The notes: generated by a model from the letters alone, not told the origin. A stretch of DNA of 64,000 nucleotides from Cyclobacteriaceae bacterium (GCA_016787645.1 JAEUUF010000015.1:62001-126000), one strand, 5' to 3'. Shown: positions 42,508 to 51,859, counted from the first letter of the stretch. Numbers and translations are program-made.

Positions 42508-43527
42508 ATGAGCAATTCAATAAAATCCGTCAAACCCCTGGGCTTTCCCTGGGTAACCCAGGACCCTTTCCTGTTTTGTGTCCACCATGAGGATTTCTAC
42601 CCCGAAGGCAATGAAGTGATGGGACCAAAAGCATCGCTGGCCGGCCGCCAAATCGGGCAGGACTTTGCCATCAACAAAGAGGGGTGGAGGATGTATCATG
42701 GAGAGAAAGTGCCTGGGTTTCCGGCTCATCCTCACCGCGGCTTTGAGACCGTCAGCATCGTGACCAAAGGCTTGGTCGATCATTCTGATTCGCTGGGTGC
42801 AGCAGGAAGATTTGGATTTGGAGACGTACAATGGATGACAGCCGGCCGCGGGGTGCAGCATTGCGAAATGTTTCCCCTGATCCACAAGGACAAGAAGAAT
42901 CCCCTCGAACTATTTCAAATCTGGCTCAACCTTCCCCGGGTCAAGAAAATGGCCGAACCTTATTTCGCCATGTTGTGGGCGGACACGATTCCTACGTACG
43001 AATACAAGGATGGCAACGGAAAAATTACCCGGGTGAAGGTGGTGGCGGGTACTGCGGGAGATAAGAAGGCACCGAGTCCCGCGCCCGACTCATGGGCCGC
43101 CAATCCTGAGCATGAAGTCGCCATCTGGCTCATTACCCTGGAGCCTGGAGCAAGATGGACCCTGCCGCCCGCTTCCCCGAAGGCAAACCGTTCTCTGTAT
43201 TTCTTTGAAGGCACATCGGTGAAGGTCGATGACCAAGACTTCATATCGCACCAGGCTATTGAACTGAATGCCGAGGTGGGTGTACCGCTGGTAAACGGAT
43301 CAAGCCAAGCCAGGCTCCTGCTCCTCCAGGGAGTGCCAATTTCCGAGCCGGTGGTACAATATGGGCCGTTCGTCGGGAACACACAGGCCGATATCCAGCA
43401 GGCCTTTTCCGATTATCAACAAACCCAGTTTGGTGGCTGGCCGTGGCCGTCACATGAGAATGTCCATGAGCGAGAGCGGGGAAGGTTTGCGAAGTACCCG
43501 GACGGAAGGCTGGAGACGAGGATATAG
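42508..43527 (+). CDS. Pirin-family protein
   Basis: A 339-residue bicupin. The N-terminal domain has the metal-binding PAHPHRGFETVSIVTKG and GRGVQHCEMFP, which supply the His/His/His/Glu ligands; the second cupin is at about residues 210-290 (EPGARWTLPPASPKANRSLY). Pirins may act as quercetinase-like dioxygenases or as redox-sensing regulatory partners; neither is proven here. The gene stands alone, following a 311-bp gap with hairpin repeats and followed by a convergent amidotransferase gene. Confidence 0.92.
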   Translation: MSNSIKSVKPLGFPWVTQDPFLFCVHHEDFYPEGNEVMGPKASLAGRQIGQDFAINKEGWRMYHGEKVPGFPAHPHRGFETVSIVTKGLVDHSDSLGAAGRFGFGDVQWMTAGRGVQHCEMFPLIHKDKKNPLELFQIWLNLPRVKKMAEPYFAMLWADTIPTYEYKDGNGKITRVKVVAGTAGDKKAPSPAPDSWAANPEHEVAIWLITLEPGARWTLPPASPKANRSLYFFEGTSVKVDDQDFISHQAIELNAEVGVPLVNGSSQARLLLLQGVPISEPVVQYGPFVGNTQADIQQAFSDYQQTQFGGWPWPSHENVHERERGRFAKYPDGRLETRI

Positions 43528-43576
43528 TTCATTGTACCCAAAGGTTGCCTACCTCGGGTCCAATGGGGGTGACAAC

Positions 43577-44398
43577 TCAGGTTACAGGAACGAACTTTTT
43601 CTCGGTGATCGAACCATCGTTTACAACCAAAAGGGTCGCTTGGGGCACTTCTTTCCACATTTCAGGAAATACGCCAAGCGGTTCTGAAACAATGGATCGG
43701 GCAGTTGTGCTCAACTTGCCCTTGAGCAAAGGATTTATTTCAAGAATATCTTTTGCATCAATGCTGTGGTAAAGGGTCGGAGCGGCGTTATCGCTGGCGT
43801 ACCGCACACCGTAGAGGGTCTTGCCATCAGATACTCCCAAAGTCATCCACAATGATTCATTGACACCTTTTTGCTTGCCCGTCTTTTCAATAAAACCAGC
43901 CATCCGCATAAGGGCACCAGCCGGATCATCCTCCAAACCAAATGTCAGGGCAAGGTGAAACATCAGTTCGGAATCGGTGGAGCCCATGATATTGGAAAAA
44001 TATTTCGGATCGACGGCCATCAGTAGCTCGCGGTGAAACTTCTCAATCTCGAAGACTTCCCCATTGTGTACAAACAACCAGTGTCCATAGCGGAATGGAT
44101 GACAGTTGGTTTCCTGTACGGTAGCGAGTGACGTGGCTCGTACATGCGCCATGAACAGGTGTGACTCAATGTTGGCAGCCAGGTCACGAAGGTTGAAATC
44201 ATTCCAGGCAGGACGGATACTTCGAAACAGGCCGGGTGTCTTATGGGCGCCATACCAGCCTAGCCCGAATCCATCTGCGTTCGTGGGGGTCTCGGCAGAG
44301 CGCGAACTCATGCTCTGGTCAATCAGGTTATGCTTGGCTTTAAAAAGGAGCTCATCCAACTGGATCTTGCCCCCGGAATAGGCCATCCAACGACACAT
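43577..44398 (-). CDS. Class II glutamine amidotransferase-like protein
   Basis: A 273-residue N-terminal-nucleophile hydrolase. The nucleophile is Cys2 in MCRWMAYSGG (the Met is removed), followed by NADGFGLGWYG, AHVRATSLATVQETNCHPF and the glutamine-site loop FVHNGEV. The domain is complete without a synthase partner, similar to EgtC/YafJ-like amidotransferases. It probably hydrolyses a gamma-glutamyl amide, but the substrate is unknown; no ergothioneine genes are nearby. A TACATTCG box lies 21 nt before the ATG. Confidence 0.9.
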   Translation of the reverse strand: MCRWMAYSGGKIQLDELLFKAKHNLIDQSMSSRSAETPTNADGFGLGWYGAHKTPGLFRSIRPAWNDFNLRDLAANIESHLFMAHVRATSLATVQETNCHPFRYGHWLFVHNGEVFEIEKFHRELLMAVDPKYFSNIMGSTDSELMFHLALTFGLEDDPAGALMRMAGFIEKTGKQKGVNESLWMTLGVSDGKTLYGVRYASDNAAPTLYHSIDAKDILEINPLLKGKLSTTARSIVSEPLGVFPEMWKEVPQATLLVVNDGSITEKKFVPVT

Positions 44399-44501
44399 AG
44401 AATCAGTTCATTAGTTGTGAATCGAATGTACCCTTTTCCAGTGATAGGGAGAATTAATTTGGTAATTCGTTTATTTGATGATTCGATTAGCCAAACAAAA
44501 A

Positions 44502-45554
44502 ATGAAGCCAGCTCTCAACTCGAACCTGCGTGGACAGCGAATTTGGTTAGCCATGCCTTTCCTCGCCTTTCTCCTGGTGATGTCGTGCGACCAAAAGCCT
44601 GCCAGTTTCACCCATGCCTTCGCACCCGGCTCTCCAGTGCCGTGGCTCAGTGAAAAGTTTGATGATGCCGAGGACCAGTTTACTTTCGGAATTGTGACTG
44701 ACCTTAATGGCGGAGAGCGGGAAGGAATCTTTGATATTGCCATTGAACAGATCAACCTGTTGCGCCCTGAACTGATTGTCACCGTAGGCGACCTCGTAGA
44801 AGGAGCATCATCAAACTCCGATTCGATCCATCGTGAATATGACCGATTTGACCAGCGTGCGCGCAAGGCCATTGCTCCGCTTTTTCATGTGGGTGGCAAC
44901 CACGACCTCACGGATCCAGCCATGAGACAGGTCTGGAAAGATCGGTATGGTGCCCATTACTACTATTTCATCTACAAAAATGTGTTATTCCTGATGCTGG
45001 ATACGGAGGACCACACCGACCAGCGGCGGGCAGAAATTCACGAAGCCAGGCAGGCCGCGATCAAAGTGATGGATGGCCCTGAACCGGAAAAGGCGAGGGA
45101 CATGGAATATTTCAAGATGCCCGAGCGGGTAACCGGTACAATTGGAGATACGCAAACCGCCTATTTCAAAGATGTCATTTCCAAGCACCCGGAGGTGAAG
45201 TGGACCATCGTGTTCATGCACAAACCGATCTGGAAACGCGAAGGCGCCGGAAGTCTACAAGGAATCGAAAGTGCGTTGACGGGCAGACCTTACACGGTCT
45301 TCAATGGCCACTTCCACAGCTACTCGCATACTACCAAGAACGACAAAGACCACATTATCCTGGGCACCACCGGAGGACACCAGGACCCCAAGGACCCCAA
45401 CTCGTTCGATCATGTCACTTTAGTAACGATGACCGCCGATGGTCCGGCCATCGCCAACCTGAGGTTGGATGGTATTCTGGATAAATACGGGAAGATTCCC
45501 CTTGATGGCGACAGCGTTTGCTTTCAGGCGTCAAAGTGCGGTGAAGGTCACTGA
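44502..45554 (+). CDS. Metallophosphoesterase lipoprotein
   Basis: A 350-residue calcineurin-like phosphoesterase with lipobox LLVMSC (Cys29). Motifs are GIVTDLNGGERE, where the usual first metal-ligand DxH is DLN, the second GDLVEG, the third GGNHDLTDP, then FMHKPIW and NGHFHSYSH. The signature order fits the family, though the altered first motif could affect one metal site. ATG 44502 gives the best signal; the frame is open to 44478. Likely a periplasmic or outer-surface phosphatase or nucleotidase. Confidence 0.85.
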   Translation: MKPALNSNLRGQRIWLAMPFLAFLLVMSCDQKPASFTHAFAPGSPVPWLSEKFDDAEDQFTFGIVTDLNGGEREGIFDIAIEQINLLRPELIVTVGDLVEGASSNSDSIHREYDRFDQRARKAIAPLFHVGGNHDLTDPAMRQVWKDRYGAHYYYFIYKNVLFLMLDTEDHTDQRRAEIHEARQAAIKVMDGPEPEKARDMEYFKMPERVTGTIGDTQTAYFKDVISKHPEVKWTIVFMHKPIWKREGAGSLQGIESALTGRPYTVFNGHFHSYSHTTKNDKDHIILGTTGGHQDPKDPNSFDHVTLVTMTADGPAIANLRLDGILDKYGKIPLDGDSVCFQASKCGEGH

Positions 45555-45573
45555 GGAAGAACAAAGGAAATTT

Positions 45574-47946
45574 TCATTCTTCTTTCAGACACTCGGTCGG
45601 ATTTACGCGGGCGGCCCTGAATGCCTGCGTGCCCACAGTCAGCCACGCAATGCCGAGTGCAGCCAGCCCGGCCACGACAAAATACCAGGCTTCGAGCCCA
45701 ACATGGTAGGCAAAACTGTCTAACCAGTAGGAGCACAAGCCGAAGGCCATCGGAAGGGCAATGACGACAGCCAGTAGCACAATTTTGGTAAAGTCGGCCG
45801 ATAACAAATAGACAATACCTGCTTCCGTTGATCCAAGTACTTTTCTTAAGCCAATTTCCTTACGGCGACGTTCCGCGGTGAACGCGGCAAGACCGAAAAG
45901 ACCCAGGCACGAAATCAGAATGGCAAGCCCCGCAAAATATTTTGAAAGCACCGCGACGCGTTGTTCCGACTGATATAAGCGCTGGAAGTCTTCGTCAAGG
46001 AATTTGTAGCTGAACGGAAATCCAGGATTCACCCGAGCATAGACTTTTTCCAACTGGGTCAGTGCCTCCTGCTCCCGGCCAGCTTCCAGTTTGGCCACGA
46101 TGTACAGTGTTTGACTGGTCTCCAGCCGGAAAATAAATGGCTTCAATTTTTCATGGAGCGATTCATAATGAAAATCCCTGACCACCCCAATGACTTCAAC
46201 TTCCCTCCCCCAAAAGATGATCTTCCGGCCAATGGGGTCAGGAAGACCCATAATCGCTACTGCGGCTTCATTAAGTATGATGGAATTCTTGTCATTGAAT
46301 TCCCGGGAAAAGTTTCTGCCTTCGACGAGTTCGAACCCTAGCGTCTCCATCAGGCCGTAATCAACACCGGTAGTTCCAAACTGAACGACTTCTTCTTCGT
46401 TTTTTCCAGGCCAGGATACGCCCACCGTGAAACCATCGGTGCCAACAATGTTTTGATTGATGGAGGAGGAGGCCAATACCCCGGGGATTGTGCGGATCTC
46501 TTCGAGAAATGCGTCCTGGTGATCGGCAATAGCACCTTCTTTGTCGAACAGGATTACGTGGTCTTTATTAAACCCAAGGCGCTTAGACTGAACGAAGCTG
46601 ATCTGCTGCGTGACCACAATCACTGCGACGATGAATATTACGGAGAGTGCAAACTGAAAAACTACCAGGCCTTTTCGGGCCCATTGCTCGCCAAGGCTGG
46701 CGGCGAATTTTCCTTTGAGTACCTTGGCAGGGCTGAATCCGGAGAGGTACAGGGCAGGATAGCTGCCAGCCAGGAGGCCTGTCAGCAGGGTTATCAGAAT
46801 CAAGGACAAGGTCAGCTGGGGCGTGAACTCCAGATGCAAGGTCTTCCCGGTTAGCAAATCGAATGAAGGAAGTGCCAGTTGCGTAAGGATCAGCGCCGTG
46901 ATGAGCGAAAGAAAACTCATCAGCATGGATTCGCCAAGGTACTGGAGAATGAGCAGGTGTCTCCCTGCGCCAACGGCTTTCTTGATGCCTACTTCCTTGA
47001 TGCGGCGGCTGGCCTTCGCGGTGGAGAGATTCATGAAGTTGATGCAAGCGATCAACAGGATAAAGGCCGCAATAACCGAGAACAACCGGACATACTCAAT
47101 GCGTCCACCGACAAGCGCCCCGTTGTCGTAACGTCCGTGCAAATATCCTGAAGAGTAAGGACGAAGAAAAAGATCCACGTGGATGCCCGGCTTCTTTCGC
47201 TTGATGAAGTCCGCGATCTTCAGACTGGTAGATGAAGCATCCGACCCTTCATGAAGAACGACAAATGTACTGGGCCCATTATTTCCCCAGTTTTCGTCTC
47301 GGCCCGCAATTGCCCGGAAGGCCTCCATCGTTAGGAGGAAATCAAAACGCTGCGTGGAGGCCGATGGAATGTCCTTCATCACGCCGGTAACGACGCCGCG
47401 ACCTTTGAATTGAGAGATATTCCAGTCGACGGTTTGACCGATCGCCTTTTCGGTATTACCGAAGAGATTAACGGCGAGTTGTTCCGTAATGAGCACGGCT
47501 TTCGGATCAGCCAGCGCAGTACGCGGATTTCCTTGCACCAAGGGAAATGAAAAAACGTTCAAGTAAGCGGAGTCTACGAATTGCCCGGAAGCCTTGATCC
47601 GCGTTGCGGAACCCTCTACGGCCAGGGTAAACTTGGAGAACCAAGAAGCAGGAGCGAGGTTTACCGAATGACTGACTTCGGGAATTTCCCTTGCCAGGGC
47701 GAGCGCCAACGGGTCAGGTGTAGCTTCCATTGTTTCCACACGGTCGGAATTGTGGTGATTGGCCATCACCTGGAAGAGTCTCCCTTCGTTGGCATGAAAC
47801 CGGTCTGTGGCCCTTTCATCTATGACCCATAAATAGATCAACAGGGCACTGGCCAGCCCGGTGGAGAGTCCGATGAGATTGATGAAAAACGAACTCCGGA
47901 ATCGTCTGAAGTTGCGGAGGATGAGGAGAAAGGTATGTCGGATCAT
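45574..47946 (-). CDS. FtsX/MacB-type ABC transporter permease
   Basis: A 790-residue permease with two MacB-type halves. The first TM helix (FFINLIGLSTGLASALLIYLW) is followed by a large periplasmic domain and the FtsX core with AFILLIACINFMNLSTAKAS and RRIKEVGIKKAVGAG; the second half ends in AFTAERRRKEIGLRKVLGST and three final helices. The family in Bacteroidota often lacks an adjacent ATPase gene. Export of peptides, lipids or signals through the envelope is inferred. Its promoter area (47947-48103) is shared with a divergent PliI-like lipoprotein gene and has nested palindromes. Confidence 0.92.
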   Translation of the reverse strand: MIRHTFLLILRNFRRFRSSFFINLIGLSTGLASALLIYLWVIDERATDRFHANEGRLFQVMANHHNSDRVETMEATPDPLALALAREIPEVSHSVNLAPASWFSKFTLAVEGSATRIKASGQFVDSAYLNVFSFPLVQGNPRTALADPKAVLITEQLAVNLFGNTEKAIGQTVDWNISQFKGRGVVTGVMKDIPSASTQRFDFLLTMEAFRAIAGRDENWGNNGPSTFVVLHEGSDASSTSLKIADFIKRKKPGIHVDLFLRPYSSGYLHGRYDNGALVGGRIEYVRLFSVIAAFILLIACINFMNLSTAKASRRIKEVGIKKAVGAGRHLLILQYLGESMLMSFLSLITALILTQLALPSFDLLTGKTLHLEFTPQLTLSLILITLLTGLLAGSYPALYLSGFSPAKVLKGKFAASLGEQWARKGLVVFQFALSVIFIVAVIVVTQQISFVQSKRLGFNKDHVILFDKEGAIADHQDAFLEEIRTIPGVLASSSINQNIVGTDGFTVGVSWPGKNEEEVVQFGTTGVDYGLMETLGFELVEGRNFSREFNDKNSIILNEAAVAIMGLPDPIGRKIIFWGREVEVIGVVRDFHYESLHEKLKPFIFRLETSQTLYIVAKLEAGREQEALTQLEKVYARVNPGFPFSYKFLDEDFQRLYQSEQRVAVLSKYFAGLAILISCLGLFGLAAFTAERRRKEIGLRKVLGSTEAGIVYLLSADFTKIVLLAVVIALPMAFGLCSYWLDSFAYHVGLEAWYFVVAGLAALGIAWLTVGTQAFRAARVNPTECLKEE

Positions 47947-48027
47947 GGTGTGGGTTCAGGTGCTCATTAACTCAATCCAATAAGCATACCACACCGAATT
48001 TGGCCCTTTGTGCAGTACTCCAGCAAC

Positions 48028-48056
48028 GAAAGTGCACACTTTCGAAAGCGAGTGTG
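48028..48056. promoter_or_regulatory. Nested palindromes between divergent genes
   Basis: GAAAGTGCACACTTTC (48028-48043) is a perfect 16-bp palindrome, overlapping a second inverted repeat CACACT (48035-48040) / AGTGTG (48051-48056). The cluster lies about midway between the divergent FtsX-type and PliI-like genes and could be a shared operator. Confidence 0.4.
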
Positions 48057-48092
48057 CGCCAGCGGACGCCATCTGGTTAGGCTGAAAACAAA

Positions 48093-48100
48093 TATCTTCG
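48093..48100 (+). promoter_or_regulatory. -7 box TATCTTCG of the PliI-like gene
   Basis: TATCTTCG ends three bases before the ATG at 48104, giving the same near-leaderless geometry as at 15004, 20999, 9992 and 23139. Confidence 0.45.
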
Positions 48101-48103
48101 CGC

Positions 48104-48751
48104 ATGATCTTCCGCGAAACTAATCATTGGCTCTTGCTCCTGCTCGCAGGGATACTCTTCACAGCGTGTTCTGGCACTGATGAGCAATCGGGCGACGAGG
48201 CGGATTATGATTCTACGCTCGTTTTACCCCGTACCGATCTGATGCGGCTAAGTGAGTTCAAGACTCCAACCGGAAAAGTTTTTGTCGTGCGAGAAACCCC
48301 GATGTTTGACACCAGCCTTGTAAATGTCATCGTAAAGGCTGCAGGATTTTCACGCGATACCTTGACCATCGACTTCGGTGAAATGGATCCGATCATCGCG
48401 GTACACTTGGATGACCTTGACAAGGACGGTTACGGGGAGTTGTATGTGATTACCCGATCAACGGGTTCGGGCCAGGAGGGTACCATCGTTGGACTTTGTT
48501 CCAACCAGGATCAGCAAGTCTCTGTAATTTCATTTGAAGGGGCTACTCCTTACACCATGAAGGAGGGGGAGCCGTATGAGGGTTACCTGGGGCACGATTC
48601 TTTCAGTTTTGACCAAGGCATACTGACCAACACATTTCAGCTGAGCCAGCCCGGTGAGAAAATCGCCACTGCAGGTAACCACCGCACGGTGAGGTACGAA
48701 CTGATTCGAAATGAATCGTCCGCACGACTAAGACCGGTTCGGCAAAAGTGA
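48104..48751 (+). CDS. PliI-like lipoprotein (I-type lysozyme inhibitor family)
   Basis: A 215-residue lipoprotein (FTAC, Cys22). A linker of acidic and Ser residues is followed by one domain with PTGKVFVVRETPMFD, DLDKDGYGELYVITRSTGSG and C-terminal GYLGHDSFSF and ATAGNHRTVRYELIR. The order of these motifs resembles the PliI family of periplasmic lysozyme inhibitors, recalled from memory and not searched. If correct, it could protect the cell wall from invertebrate-type lysozymes. A few residues (DKDGYGE) also look like a calcium-binding loop of VCBS/EF-like type. It is divergent from the FtsX-type permease gene. Confidence 0.6.
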   Translation: MIFRETNHWLLLLLAGILFTACSGTDEQSGDEADYDSTLVLPRTDLMRLSEFKTPTGKVFVVRETPMFDTSLVNVIVKAAGFSRDTLTIDFGEMDPIIAVHLDDLDKDGYGELYVITRSTGSGQEGTIVGLCSNQDQQVSVISFEGATPYTMKEGEPYEGYLGHDSFSFDQGILTNTFQLSQPGEKIATAGNHRTVRYELIRNESSARLRPVRQK

Positions 48752-48871
48752 GCCTGTCCCCGGAAAGATTTACTTCAGCTAAATTCCAAATTACTCAATG
48801 AGGCACGATGACGGTGTCAATGCACCTGCCTTGGACAGGCCAGGGCACAATGACCCTCGCGGTTATTTTCA

Positions 48872-49684
48872 TTAGTCGCGGTAATTCGCTTTTCTCTTCT
48901 CCATCACCGCCCGAAAGGATTCCTTCAGGTCATCGGACAACAAGTTCTCTGAATTGTGACGCGCGATGTATTCCAGTCCTTCGGTCACCGGATGATCGAC
49001 AGCGTGCCGTAACACGGCTTTGGTACCGCGGATGGAATGTGGTGACTTTGAAGCGATTTGAGTAGCTACTTCCTTCACGCCCAGCATTAGTTCCTCACGG
49101 GTTTTGAAGCGTCCGTTGACCAACCCGATTTCGCGTGCTTCTTCCGCGTTGACAGCACGTCCGGTGAAGGCCAGGTCGGCAACCACCGAGGGGCGGACAA
49201 ACTTTGGCAGTCGCTGAAGTGTCCCCAGGTCGGCTACCATACCCATGTCAATTTCTTTGATGGTGAAATAGGCATCTTCAGAACAATAGCGCAAATCGCA
49301 GGCTGCGATAATATCTACTCCGCCACCGATGCAGCCTCCATGAACGGCCGCAATTACCGGCTTGAGACAGCGTTCAATGGCCGACACGCAGTCTTGCAGT
49401 TTGATGACCATCGCGTAGATAGCCTCTTGTCGTTCTGTTGGATTGCTCAGGGTTTCAAATTGCTGAGCAGACATCAGCAGTTCGAGATCAATTCCCGCGC
49501 AAAAGAGTTTGCCTTCCGCAGAGAGGACTATCACACGAACATCCTTGCGATTGCCCAGTTCTTCCATCACGGCCTTGAGTTCCTCCCAGGCAGGCATATG
49601 CAGGGCATTGGCCTTTTGGGGTCGATTCAAGGATACCTGTGCGATCTTGTCGCTGACCGTAACCAGGAAATGGGAGTAGGCCAT
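48872..49684 (-). CDS. Enoyl-CoA hydratase/isomerase family protein
   Basis: A 270-residue crotonase-fold protein. Family features are KFCAGIDLELL-type SAEGKLFCAGIDLELL with the oxyanion hole, AAVHGGCIGGGVDIIAACDL, the second oxyanion loop, and EEAREIGLVN. The catalytic Glu positions of true hydratases fall in CSEDAYFTIKEIDMGMV, where Asp is present but a Glu144-equivalent is not obvious, so an isomerase-type (delta3,delta5-delta2,delta4-dienoyl) activity is also possible. It lies 2 bp from the M13 peptidase gene in the same direction and may be read through from it. Confidence 0.9.
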   Translation of the reverse strand: MAYSHFLVTVSDKIAQVSLNRPQKANALHMPAWEELKAVMEELGNRKDVRVIVLSAEGKLFCAGIDLELLMSAQQFETLSNPTERQEAIYAMVIKLQDCVSAIERCLKPVIAAVHGGCIGGGVDIIAACDLRYCSEDAYFTIKEIDMGMVADLGTLQRLPKFVRPSVVADLAFTGRAVNAEEAREIGLVNGRFKTREELMLGVKEVATQIASKSPHSIRGTKAVLRHAVDHPVTEGLEYIARHNSENLLSDDLKESFRAVMEKRKANYRD

Positions 49685-49686
49685 GG

Positions 49687-51720
49687 CTACCAGATCTTGA
49701 TGCGGTCTTCGGGTTTCTTGTAAAGTTTGTCGCCCGGCTTAATATCGAATGCCTTGTACCACGCATCCATATTCACTGGCGCACCGATGGCGCGGAAATG
49801 ATCGGGTGAGTGGGGATCCGTGACAATCAATTGGGCGGCACGATCAGGAAGAGTTTTGCTTCTCCAAATCTGGGCCCAGGCAAGAAAGAACCGCTGATCA
49901 GGTGTGAATCCATCAATTTTGACATCGGACTTTCCTTGTGCGGTCATCTTGAAGGCCTCGTAAGCCGCATTAAGTCCGCCGAGGTCACCGATGTTTTCGC
50001 CCATCGTCAGTTTGCCGTTGACATGCAGGGAGTCGAGGATCGTATAGGCATCGTATTGCTCTTGCAGGAGCTTTGCCTTTGCGGTGAATTTGTTACGATC
50101 TTCATCTGTCCACCAGTTCCTCAACGCTCCATCTTTGTCATACTGGCTGCCGGAATCATCAAACCCATGGGAAATCTCGTGCCCGATCACGGCACCGATC
50201 GCTCCATAATTATAAGCGTCATCCGCATCGGGGTGAAAGAAGGGGAACTGAAGTATGCCGGCCGGGAAAACAATCTCATTCATCACCGGTGAATAATAGG
50301 CGTTAACGGTGGGCGGTGTCATGCCCCAACGGCTGCGATCAACGGGTTTGCCCAGCTGGCTGAGCATGTCGTTGTAAGACCATCGGCTGGCATTCTTCAC
50401 GTTATCATAGTACGTAGTGGGCTTGATAACCAGGCCGGGATAATCTTTCCACTTGTCGGGATAAGCGATCTTGGGCGTGAAGGCTTTGAGTTTGGCAAGG
50501 GCCTTCTCTTTGGTGGCATCACTCATCCAGTCCAGGTTACGGATCCGGATTTCATAGGCTTTGATCAGGTTGCTGATCATTTCCTGCATCCGCGCTTTGG
50601 CCTGTGGCTTGAAATATTTTTCAACATACAATTGTCCAAGAAGATCGCCGATTGAATTGTCAACCCGACTGGCGGCGCGGTCCCACCGGGGGCGCTGAAC
50701 TTTTTGCCCGGTCAGTGCCTGATCATAGGCAAAGCTGGCGTCGACAAAAGGTTTGCTCAATAAGGGTGCTGCGCTTCGCAGTATGTTCCACTGTAGATAG
50801 GCCTGCCAGTCGGCGGCGGGAACCTGCTTGACCAGGCTGTCAACAGTGACGAAGAATTTTGGGGCAGATACCAGGATGCTGTCTTCCGTGGTGATCTTCA
50901 TCTTCGCCAGGAATTGCTTCCAGTCGATGGACGGCGTGGTCTTGCTGAAATCGGAGACAGCAAATTTGTTATAGGTCTTCTGCGGGTCGCGCATTTCTAC
51001 ACGACTCATCTGGGCACGGGCGAGTTTCTTTTCCAGGTTGAAAATTGTCTCGGCTTTCTTCTTCGCATCAGCCTCGGTGTTGCCAGCCAGGGTGAACAGG
51101 CTGACCATGTAGGTGGTGAAGGCCTCTTGTGCCTTTTTGGAGCGGGCGTCACTCTTTAAATAATAGTCACGATCGGGCAGCGTGGTGCCACCTTGACCGA
51201 GCTGCACAACGTTACGGGTTGGCTGTTTGCGGTCCTGGCCCACGAACATGCCAAACAAGGGGCTGCCGACTGCCTGCATGCGTTGATAGATGACTTCATC
51301 GAGTACTTGTTGGCCATTCTTCACTTCGCCGGCACGTTTCAGGTCAGCGCGAATGGGATCCATTCCGAGTTTTTCCGCTGCCACACTGTCGAGTGCTGCT
51401 GCATAGAAATCGCCTACACGACGCTTCACGCTGCCTGCCGGTGCACTTTTGTCGTTCATGGCATCCGTCAGGATCGTTTGCATGGCCTTGATGTTGAATT
51501 CGCGAAGGATATTGAAACTTCCCCACCGGGTTTCCTTGGCCGGTATGGAATTATTCTTTAGCCAGACGCCGCCGGCATAATTGACAAAATCATCACCTGG
51601 TCGCACCAACGGGTCCATGTTGGTGGGATCGATGAATTTGGGTTTGGGCACTTCCTGGCCAAAGGCCAAGGTTGCCATTAGAATCAACAGGAGGGAGGGA
51701 ATAAGGCGCGAAGGATTCAT
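49687..51720 (-). CDS. M13-family (neprilysin-like) metallopeptidase
   Basis: A 677-residue secreted zinc peptidase. Signal peptide ends near ATLAFGQ. The active site is GAVIGHEISHGFDDSG (HExxH), with the third ligand region ENIGDLGGLNAAYEA (ExxxD type), and the upstream NAYYSPVMNEIVFPAGILQ motif of M13 peptidases; the C-terminus ends KPEDRIKIW. Likely degrades short peptides in the periplasm. The frame is open to 51777; ATG 51720 has the signal peptide. A TATCTTGG -7 box is at 51739-51746. The enoyl-CoA hydratase gene follows 2 bp downstream. Confidence 0.95.
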   Translation of the reverse strand: MNPSRLIPSLLLILMATLAFGQEVPKPKFIDPTNMDPLVRPGDDFVNYAGGVWLKNNSIPAKETRWGSFNILREFNIKAMQTILTDAMNDKSAPAGSVKRRVGDFYAAALDSVAAEKLGMDPIRADLKRAGEVKNGQQVLDEVIYQRMQAVGSPLFGMFVGQDRKQPTRNVVQLGQGGTTLPDRDYYLKSDARSKKAQEAFTTYMVSLFTLAGNTEADAKKKAETIFNLEKKLARAQMSRVEMRDPQKTYNKFAVSDFSKTTPSIDWKQFLAKMKITTEDSILVSAPKFFVTVDSLVKQVPAADWQAYLQWNILRSAAPLLSKPFVDASFAYDQALTGQKVQRPRWDRAASRVDNSIGDLLGQLYVEKYFKPQAKARMQEMISNLIKAYEIRIRNLDWMSDATKEKALAKLKAFTPKIAYPDKWKDYPGLVIKPTTYYDNVKNASRWSYNDMLSQLGKPVDRSRWGMTPPTVNAYYSPVMNEIVFPAGILQFPFFHPDADDAYNYGAIGAVIGHEISHGFDDSGSQYDKDGALRNWWTDEDRNKFTAKAKLLQEQYDAYTILDSLHVNGKLTMGENIGDLGGLNAAYEAFKMTAQGKSDVKIDGFTPDQRFFLAWAQIWRSKTLPDRAAQLIVTDPHSPDHFRAIGAPVNMDAWYKAFDIKPGDKLYKKPEDRIKIW

Positions 51721-51766
51721 GGTAATCAGATTAGGTGACCAAGATACATCGGCTGCAGACAACGGC

Positions 51767-51795
51767 CAATGACACACACAGGTAAGGTGTCATTG
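51767..51795. promoter_or_regulatory. 9-bp perfect inverted repeat upstream of the M13 peptidase promoter
   Basis: CAATGACAC (51767-51775) and GTGTCATTG (51787-51795) are perfect inverted copies with an 11-nt spacer, about 20 bp upstream of the TATCTTGG box. The centre lies about 46 bp before the predicted start. A dimeric regulator site is plausible. Confidence 0.4.
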
Positions 51796-51825
51796 CCGGT
51801 TTGGGCGGGTAGATGCTTGGATGGG

Positions 51826-51859
51826 ATAGAAAAAAGAAATCCCCCCGAAGGAGGGATTT
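51826..51859 (-). terminator. Intrinsic terminator of the Hsp20 gene
   Basis: A hairpin with arms AAATCCC / GGGATTT (51837-51843 and 51853-51859, with extra C-G pairs inside) followed on the minus strand by TTTCTTTTTTCT. It lies 105 bases after the Hsp20 stop codon. Confidence 0.65.
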
